Notes under the pieces: generated by a model
Seen by the model: only the letters and a program-made list of their open reading frames with translations
The model's database searches: none
What the model was told of the DNA's origin: nothing
Assembly (NCBI GenBank): GCA_945830575.1
Contig: CALZZE010000011.1
Coordinates: 25,327 to 89,326 of the forward strand
DNA length: 64,000 nucleotides
DNA from: an uncultured Subdoligranulum sp.
GTDB taxonomy: Bacteria; Bacillota; Clostridia; Oscillospirales; Ruminococcaceae
Direction: 5' to 3'
Translations under genes and position numbers: made by a program
In this document: one piece after another, positions 16,529 through 23,600 of the stretch
Layout of the letters: each line of letters begins with the position of its first letter
How positions within the stretch are numbered: the stretch's first letter is position 1

Positions 16529-17938
16529 TTATGACAATTCCGCAATTCCGCTCAGTTTTTCCCGGAGCTTCCGGTCGTAATGCCCGCCGAAATAGAGACA
16601 AGCCGCCCGGTCGCAGCCCATGAGGTCGTTTCCGGGCGTACAAAGCGCACTTGCACGGCAGCTTCCTCCGCAGCGTGTGCGGTACTGGCAGGAACCACAG
16701 GTTTTGTTGACTTCCCAGAGCTCCTCAAGCCTTGTGTCAATGAGCTTCATGTAGCTGCTGTCGGTAAGACCCATTTTCAATCCAATTTCCGTGACAAGGG
16801 GGAAATCCTTCTGGATCTCGTCGAAGGAGGACAGCGAAAGGCAGGGCAGCATTCGTCCCTCCGGGGATAGGTAGAGGGTGTTCCGGGCGTGACCGCACAG
16901 CGTCATGCGGGAGCAGTCCACGTCTGCGGGGTACTTTTCAAAGGGAATGCGGTATTCACGCCGGCCCTTGCCGCCCCAGAAAAATCCGCCCAGCATGAGG
17001 GAAAGAGGCATTCCGTCCTCAAAAAAGTGGGGAACATAATCAAGATAAATTTCGAACAGTTCCTCGATCTCGATGCTGGCGTGTTCCCCCGTGGTGCGAA
17101 GCCACAGCTCTGTTTCGGAAACGGGATTTACCTTGCAGCTTGAAACGCTGTGGGCTCCCAGCGTGTTGATGCTCTGACGAAGCAAGTGCTTATTTCTCTG
17201 ATGAAGGCACAGCTCGCTGCCCGTGGGAAAGCCCCGCTGGGCGCACAAATCAAAGGCTTTCAGCACGATCTCGCCGGCCCTGTCGATTCCACGCAGCCAG
17301 TCGTGCATTCCCTCGTCTCCGTCGTAGCTCATGTTGAACTCAGGCTTCTGCCCGTACCCTTCCAGCATATCCAGCAGCTTTTCGTTCACCAGAAAGCCGT
17401 TGGAGTAAATCTGGGTAATCCGGATCTTCCGACGGGAAAGCTCCCGGACGATATCCTCGAAATCGCTGCGGACAAGGGGCTCGCCGCCGGTCAGCGAAAC
17501 CTGGGTGATGCCGCATTCGTCGATCTGCCGGATGAGATCCATGATGGTTTCATGGGAAAGCTCCCCCAGCTTTGCTTCCGGCGCGGACATATAGCAATGG
17601 CGGCAGCGGTAGTTGCACTTGCCGGTGATCGACCAGTGCGCGGTGCGGATATAGCGGTTTTCGTATTTCCGGTACTGCTGGTCGGCAGTCAGCGCCGCGC
17701 CGTACTCGCAGACACGAGCAATGCCTTTTTTCACAAGCTCCGGGAGGATACTGCGCACCTTTTCCGGGAAGATCGGCAGGGAACAGTCAGTTTTTCCATC
17801 ACAGAGCGACAGCGCCCAGAACGTGTCCTTATCCACGAACCCAATGGAATTGTCCGGGCGGTGCAGCAATCCGTAGGGCAGCATCTCATACCCGCGGAGG
17901 CAGAAGGGTTCATTCAATAGGTAGTACTGTCTGCTCAT
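16529..17938 (-). CDS. Radical SAM/SPASM peptide maturase
   Basis: 469 residues; the start at 17938 is chosen because GGAG lies 4 bp before it. Residues about 1-95 resemble the leader-binding N-terminal region of peptide maturases (LRGYEMLPYGLLHR, WALSLCDGKTD). The radical SAM cluster is CNYRCRHC (Cys108, Cys112, Cys115), followed by SLTGGEPL, the SAM-binding GGE. The C-terminus is a Cys-rich SPASM-type domain (CGHARN, CLSL, CGSCQYRTRCGGSC, CDRAAC) for auxiliary [4Fe-4S] clusters. The precursor with Cys-X-Cys motifs is 50 bp upstream in the same transcript. Expected to install a thioether or other carbon-centred crosslink; exact chemistry unknown. Confidence 0.9.
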   Translation of the reverse strand: MSRQYYLLNEPFCLRGYEMLPYGLLHRPDNSIGFVDKDTFWALSLCDGKTDCSLPIFPEKVRSILPELVKKGIARVCEYGAALTADQQYRKYENRYIRTAHWSITGKCNYRCRHCYMSAPEAKLGELSHETIMDLIRQIDECGITQVSLTGGEPLVRSDFEDIVRELSRRKIRITQIYSNGFLVNEKLLDMLEGYGQKPEFNMSYDGDEGMHDWLRGIDRAGEIVLKAFDLCAQRGFPTGSELCLHQRNKHLLRQSINTLGAHSVSSCKVNPVSETELWLRTTGEHASIEIEELFEIYLDYVPHFFEDGMPLSLMLGGFFWGGKGRREYRIPFEKYPADVDCSRMTLCGHARNTLYLSPEGRMLPCLSLSSFDEIQKDFPLVTEIGLKMGLTDSSYMKLIDTRLEELWEVNKTCGSCQYRTRCGGSCRASALCTPGNDLMGCDRAACLYFGGHYDRKLREKLSGIAELS

Positions 17939-17988
17939 TGGTTCTCCAATCACCTGGTTGTTTTTGTTCACTGTTCAGAATTCATTCT

Positions 17989-18339
17989 TCAGGTTGCACC
18001 GTCTCCCCAAAGTACACAAACGCAGGGAATCGCGTTATGGGCGCCGCCTATTCCTCCTCCAGTACAAGCGCATACAAGACCTTCTCCGCTTCCGCCGCCG
18101 ACGAGTGGACACATGCAGATACCGCCGCCGGCTACCACTTCAAGCTCGTCATCGCTGAGCTCGCCTTCGGGCGCTTTGAAATCCTCTGCGGTAAGCACCA
18201 CACCGTATTCCTTCAGCAGTTCAATCATCTTCTCCTGCAATTCGGTCTGGCTGTCAGCGGTAATCGCTTTCAGTCTGTCGTTTAGCTCCGGGTGTTCCTG
18301 CAATACCTTTTGCAGCTGTTCCTGTTTCTGCTCGTTCAT
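17989..18339 (-). CDS. Nif11-leader RiPP precursor with three Cys-X-Cys motifs
   Basis: 116 residues. Residues 1-72 form a Nif11-type leader: amphipathic helices (QKVLQEHPELNDRLKAI), EYGVVLTAEDF and LSDDELEVVAGG, ending at Gly71-Gly72. The 44-residue core is Gly-rich and holds six cysteines as three CxC pairs: ICMC (75/77), VCAC (90/92) and CVC (106/108), separated by Gly-rich linkers (GGGSGEG, GGGIGG). It has almost no charged residues and ends LWGDGAT. The start at 18339 matches the Nif11 family start. First gene after promoter element 3 and directly upstream of the radical SAM/SPASM enzyme, which should be its maturase. Confidence 0.88.
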   Translation of the reverse strand: MNEQKQEQLQKVLQEHPELNDRLKAITADSQTELQEKMIELLKEYGVVLTAEDFKAPEGELSDDELEVVAGGGICMCPLVGGGSGEGLVCACTGGGIGGAHNAIPCVCVLWGDGAT

Positions 18340-18405
18340 TGTGATACCTCCATAAGATAAAATCACTTATGGACATGACGGCCAAACCGTATATCCATTG
18401 GTTAT

Positions 18406-18497
18406 AATATATCATGCAAATGGATGCAAAAGAGATACACAAAACGGGATTTTTTTTGCAGAGTGTGTCTCTTTTGCACCTGTTTCTGTGCTATACT
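18406..18497. promoter_or_regulatory. Bidirectional inverted-repeat promoter element 3
   Basis: Arms at 18422-18440 and 18463-18480. Outward -10 boxes TATATT (minus, 18411-18406) and TATACT (plus, 18492-18497) each lie 13 bp from a TTTTGCA core; total length 92 bp, identical to elements 1 and 4. Drives the Nif11 precursor and radical SAM genes leftwards and the lipoprotein at 18528 rightwards. Confidence 0.88.
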
Positions 18498-18527
18498 GGA
18501 ACAAACGTAAAAAAGGAGAGGAACCCG

Positions 18528-19502
18528 ATGAAAGGAAAACTTCTGATGATGTTGGCAGGTGCGGCTCTGCTGGCGGGGTGCGGCACGGCCGTGTCCGCCG
18601 CTGCACCGCAGCCCACCGAGCAGCCCGCCGCCGAGGTGAAAGCCCCCGCGCCCGCGCCGGTGACGGTGATGGGCCGCCCGGAGGAGACCATGGCGGAAAT
18701 CACCCCCGGCTTCCGGTATACGCTGGCGGACGTCCGGCAGGTGGGCGGCCGGCAGGGCATCGCGGCGGATGAGCGCTATTATTACGTCAGCGGCAGCACC
18801 ACCCTGCAAAAGTTTGACAAGGACTGGAATCTGGTGGCGGAAAACAACGACCCCTTTGCAAAGTTTGAAATCAAGGTCAACCATCTGGGCGACATTGACG
18901 TGTACAACGGAGAAATCTACGCGGGAGCGGAAAATTTCAACGATGGAGCGGCCACCGATATTCAAATCGCCGTGTATGACGCCGAAACGCTTGCATTGAA
19001 ACGGACCTTCCTGTTTGAACCCTCCAGCGGTCAGCTGGAGTGCTCGGGTGTGGCCGTGGACCCCGACCACAACGCGGTGTGGATGTGCTCCTGGGTGGGG
19101 GAGGAGAGCGGGCGGTATCTCTATCGCTACGACCTGACCACCGGCGAATACGTGGGCAAGGTGCATCTGCAATGCCCGCCCCAGTGGCTGCAGGGCATCG
19201 CCTACGACAAGGGCTATCTGTACATGACCGCCGATGACGGCACCGCCGATCTGGGCGAGCCGGACCACGTTTACCGCTGCTTCATCGACCCGGAGGCCAC
19301 TACCGCCACGGTGACGCTGGAACGCACGCTGGACGATGTGACGCTGCAAGGGGAAATTGAGGGCATCTCCATCGATCGGGACAAAAATCAGATGCTCATT
19401 TCCTACAACCGCGGCTCCCAGATCGTGCTGGGCATGGTGCGCGGATTCTATGAAGGGTATGAGGAGGAAATTCACGAGATTTTCGTGTATGACCGTTCCT
19501 GA
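18528..19502 (+). CDS. Beta-propeller-like lipoprotein
   Basis: 324 residues; the start at 18528 follows AAAAGGAGAGG. A signal peptide ends in the lipobox LLAGC (Cys18), then a Pro/Ala-rich spacer (AAPQPTEQPAAE) to about residue 50. The rest is made of repeated four-strand-like blocks (GIAADERYYYVSGSTTLQKF, GDIDVYNGEIYAGAE, GIAYDKGYLYMTADDG), suggesting a WD40/SMP-30-like beta-propeller. Anchored on the outer face of the membrane. It is expressed from the right arm of element 3, divergent from the Cys-rich peptide, so it may bind or respond to the peptide; that is speculation from co-regulation. Confidence 0.8.
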   Translation: MKGKLLMMLAGAALLAGCGTAVSAAAPQPTEQPAAEVKAPAPAPVTVMGRPEETMAEITPGFRYTLADVRQVGGRQGIAADERYYYVSGSTTLQKFDKDWNLVAENNDPFAKFEIKVNHLGDIDVYNGEIYAGAENFNDGAATDIQIAVYDAETLALKRTFLFEPSSGQLECSGVAVDPDHNAVWMCSWVGEESGRYLYRYDLTTGEYVGKVHLQCPPQWLQGIAYDKGYLYMTADDGTADLGEPDHVYRCFIDPEATTATVTLERTLDDVTLQGEIEGISIDRDKNQMLISYNRGSQIVLGMVRGFYEGYEEEIHEIFVYDRS

Positions 19503-19510
19503 CAACCAAA

Positions 19511-19540
19511 ACGACCCTGCCGCATTTGCGGCAGGGTCGT
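19511..19540 (+). terminator. Hairpin after the propeller lipoprotein
   Basis: Perfect 13-bp stem ACGACCCTGCCGC/GCGGCAGGGTCGT with a 4-nt loop. No long T-run follows, so termination strength is uncertain. Confidence 0.55.
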
Positions 19541-19547
19541 TGCAGCG

Positions 19548-19627
19548 TGTCGAAAAAACTCATTTCGCGTTTGTAGGGGGCGTCGAGGACGCCGCCCCCT
19601 ACAAGTGCAAATACAGGTTTTTCGACA
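19548..19627. repeat. Palindromic REP-like repeat, copy 1
   Basis: An 80-bp imperfect palindrome whose outer ends are TGTCGAAAAA and TTTTTCGACA and whose centre is TTGTAGGGGGCG...CGCCCCCTACAA. Positions 19577-19630 recur with three mismatches at 50185-50238. Non-coding. Confidence 0.75.
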
Positions 19628-19691
19628 AGCGGAACCGCCAGCGGAAACCGGCGGTTCCGCCTTGAAAAATGGTTTTTCTCCCTTCGGAACC

Positions 19692-20609
19692 TCAGCGCCT
19701 TCCTTTTGCCGCGAGCCACCGGAAGCTCATCGGATAGCAGCTGCCAACGATGGCGATGGTGAGAAAATAGGTAAGCCCCGCCCTGTACAGCGCATGGCCT
19801 GCCAGCCGGGAAACAACCGCGTTGATCCCCGCCTGCACCGCCAGCAGCAAACCGACCCCGGCCGCGACCTTGATGACCTGTACCCACCAGACGGCCCTGG
19901 TGTCGTAATGGGTATACAGCCTGTCGGTGAGGTAGCTGACCGACACGCCCGCCATACACCCCAGCGCGACCCACGTCTTTTTGATGCAGGATTCCTGCGC
20001 ATAGTCCACGTAGTGCGCGGAGTGCGGCGCAAACGTGAGAAGCGCAATGACTGCCGCCATCCCTGCCATCATCAAAAGGGTCAGCAGCGTCAGCCTGTTC
20101 AAATCTCCGTGGATGCGGTCATACACGGCGTTCAGAATCAGAATGACCCCAAAGCCCAGACCAATCCCGGCGATGCAGTCCGTCAGGGTATGGACGCCAA
20201 GCTCCATCCGCGCAAAGGCTACGCCGGCGATCGCAAGCACACACAGAGCGCGGAACCACCACCGTTTCGCCATGCACAGGGGAATGCCGAACACCGTTGC
20301 GGCGGTCATGCTGTGTCCGCTGGGCAGTGAATACCCCGGAGCGCCGTCCTCCGCCGCCGACACAAAGGAGAAGGACGGGTCCGCTGTGAAGGGCCTTGGC
20401 ACCTGAAGGGTCCCTTTCAGCAGCCGGGAAAGGCCGGAGCTGAAAAAGCCGCACATCATATACCGGTAGCCCCACTTTTTATCCACGCACCATAATAGAA
20501 TCAGGCCCACCGTCAGAAATACCGTTTCCTCGCCCAGCATGGAGAGAAGGATGCAGAGTCTGTCCAACACCGGGCTGCGCAGTTTTTCGAGAAAATATAA
20601 GAGTTCCAT
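19692..20609 (-). CDS. PAP2-family membrane phosphatase
   Basis: 305 residues with about seven hydrophobic segments. The three phosphatase motifs are present: KGTLQVPRP, PSGHSMTA and RMELGVHTLTD (Arg and His of motif 3). Such enzymes remove phosphate from lipid phosphates or undecaprenyl pyrophosphate at the membrane. It ends in a basic tail (AAKGRR). The start at 20609 follows GAAAGGAC. It lies 77 bp after the large surface-protein gene on the same strand and could be read through from element 4, since I see no strong terminator between them. Confidence 0.85.
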   Translation of the reverse strand: MELLYFLEKLRSPVLDRLCILLSMLGEETVFLTVGLILLWCVDKKWGYRYMMCGFFSSGLSRLLKGTLQVPRPFTADPSFSFVSAAEDGAPGYSLPSGHSMTAATVFGIPLCMAKRWWFRALCVLAIAGVAFARMELGVHTLTDCIAGIGLGFGVILILNAVYDRIHGDLNRLTLLTLLMMAGMAAVIALLTFAPHSAHYVDYAQESCIKKTWVALGCMAGVSVSYLTDRLYTHYDTRAVWWVQVIKVAAGVGLLLAVQAGINAVVSRLAGHALYRAGLTYFLTIAIVGSCYPMSFRWLAAKGRR

Positions 20610-20686
20610 ACAGTATTGCCGTCCTTTCTAATCTGTGTGTATCAGCATAGCACAGCTTCCCGGAAGCTGCAATGCGGGAAACGGCA

Positions 20687-23600
20687 TCATTTTTTGCGCT
20701 TGCGGAACAGCATCCAGCCCGCAAAGGCCAGTCCGCCAAGACCCAGCCCGCCGGCCAGCAGCAGAAGGGCCAGCGGCGGCCGGGGAGCCGGTTCCGTCCC
20801 GGTCAGCTCCGGGGCCGGTGTGGGCGCAGGGGCGGCCGGGGCCTCGGTGCTTTCCGGGGCGGCCTGCGGCAGGTCAGTGGGAGCCGCTGCGGAAGCTGGT
20901 GCGGCGGTGGGGGAGGGAACCGCGGTGGCCTTCGGCCTTGCGGTGGGGCTGGCGGCTGCCGGTGCGCCGGGCACTGCCGGGGCGGCAGGAGCCTCCTCTT
21001 TGCCCCAGGTGCCGTCCGCAATGGCCTGCCCGATTTCCGGGTGCTCGCTTTCCGGGGCGGCGGTCGTGCCGCCCGTCCAGCCCAGCAGCACCACGGCGCT
21101 GCCCCGCAGCGTCAGCTGCGCGGTATGGGGGCCGGTCACGGTGAAGGCGGTGCCGCCCGCCGTCTGGCCGTTTTGCAGCACCAGCACCTCCCCGGCGGCG
21201 TGGCCGTCCACCGCGTCCTGATACAGCACGGCGGCGGCAGGCTGGGCGGTGCGGGCGTCCACATTGTCCGGCAGGGACAGAACCGCGGCGGCGGTTTCGG
21301 TGCCGGGCAGCACGTCATAGCTGCGCCAGTGCTCGCCGTCCACGCTGCGCTGGGCGATGACCTCCGCAGCGGCGGACACCGTCTTGCCCGGCAGCGCGGT
21401 TTGCAGGGCCGTCAGGGCCTGCGCGGCGGTGGTGACCCCGGCGTCCCGTAAGGCAAAGCTTAAATCGGCGGTCTCGGCGTCGTCTGTCTCGGCGCGCAGA
21501 AGGGTGGGGGCCTGCCCGGCGGTAAACCGGGCCTCCAGCGTGCGGCTGGCGGAGAGGGTCAGCGTCAGCGTGGGTTCGGTGCCCAACAGCACGCCGTTTT
21601 CGTACCAGCCCGCGAACCGGAACCCTTCATAGGCATCGGCGGTCAGCGTCAGCGCGGCGCCGTCCCACGCCGTGGCGGCCAGCACCCCGTCCACATTGCT
21701 CTTGCGCAGGAAGTCCCCCTCCAACAGCACCTGGCCGTCCTCCACTGCGGTCTGGAATCCGTTTTCCATGGATTCGCTGGGGAACACCGTCAGGGTGTGT
21801 GCGCCGTCATCGGCAAATTCAGCGGTATAGAGCTGATGTTCGCTGCCGGTATGGTCCGTTGTGCAGGTCCATGTGGGGGCGTCCGATACCGTCTGCCCGT
21901 TTCCGTCGACCCACCGCACAAAGCGGAACCCTTCGCCGGCTTCGGCGGTGAGGGTCAGGCTGTCCCGTTCTCCTGCAACCAAGCTTCTGTCGCCGGCGGT
22001 GGTGCCGGTGAGCGGCCGGGAAGTGTCGGTGCCCACATGGACGTAGACGTCCGGCGTGGGGACCTCCAGAATGGTCATGGTGCGCAGCGCGATGGAGGGA
22101 TTCCCGTTATAATCCAGATACAGACCGATATAGTCGTTGTTTTCCCACTTTCCGGTCAGGTCTACCGTCAGGCTGTAGCTGTGCTCCACCCAGGTGTCAC
22201 CCTGTCGTCCCTCGGTCAGTTCTCCGGCGTGGGCGGCAAAATTGTACAGCGTCACCGCTTCGGTCTGGCCCTCCGTATTCAGGCGGGTCATCATCAGTTT
22301 CAGGTTGGAGAAATCCACGGCGTTCATGGACTCGTTGGTGATGGTGATGTGGCCGTTGATTTGGTTGTCCGGATAGGTCAGATCCACCTGCATGGACAGG
22401 GTCTCTGTCTCGTTGATATCCAGCGAGGTCAGGCTGAACCAGCCCTCCCCGGCGGCGCGGCTGTTGGTCTGCCCGGCTACGCTGGCCTGTAAGGTGACCC
22501 GGTGCGCGCCCAGCTCCCAGTTGTCGGGAATCTTCAAGGCCAGCTCCAGCGTTTCCGCCATGCCGGGGAAAATTTCCCGGATCACGGTGGGGCTGTCCAC
22601 AAACTCCATGACCTGATTCTTTTCGTCCACCGCACGCAGTTCCAGAAGATGGGTCTTGCGGCCGCCGGTGGTGTTGCGCACCGTCAGCTGAACGGGGAAG
22701 GCTCCGTCGGATTTGGAGATCAGCGTTCTGGGCAGCGTCACGCTTTCCGCCTCCACGCCGTCGGTCAGCGTATGCTGCCACAGGCGGATGTCGCAGCGGC
22801 GCACGTTTTCGGGGGCGTCCATGTCCGGCACGGTGTAGATCAGATTGACGGTTTTCAGTCCCTGCCCGCCGTCCTGATAAGAGCCGTATTCGGTGGTGGC
22901 GCAGAACGCGCCGATGGGCTCCGGCTCGTCCAGTTCATAGGTCTGCGGCTCCGCCACCAGCAGATATCGGAAGGTCTCGTAGCGGTCCATCGTGTAAAAA
23001 TAGTGGATGACCTGATAGCCGGTCTGCACCATCTGACCGTTTTCGTCCGGCTCCATGCGGGGCGTCAGCTGGAGGAGACTGCCGTACTGGGGCTGGATCA
23101 CCAGCTGGCAGGCATCGGTGCCGCCGATGCCGTCAAAGGCCTCGCCCTGACCGTTCATCCACTTGGCCTCCATGGCGGTGCCGTCGGGGTAATAGACAAA
23201 GAAGTGATTGCCAATGATGAAATACACGTACCCGTCCTGCACGCAGTAGGTGGTGATGAGCGGGCCGTTCCAGTACAGGGTGCTGTCCACCGGGATGGTG
23301 ACCATCTCCTGCGTGGGCTGGCCTTTCAGATCCACGCCGCGCATCTGCACAGTGGCGCCGTTGGCCCGCACCATGAAGAACATGGCCTTGCCCTCCTCCA
23401 CGCGGCCGGTGGGCAGAATGTAGTGGGTGCCCATGCGGCGCACCGTCTGCGCTTCGTAGTCATACCAGCAGACGCCCACCTTTTTCTCCTTCCACAGGGG
23501 GACGCAGTGGCCGTCCTGCCCGGTGACCATCGGCTCGGTGATCTCGTTGGCATTGCTCTTGGGCACAAGGGTGCTTTCGGCGGCCTTGTGGGCGTACAGA

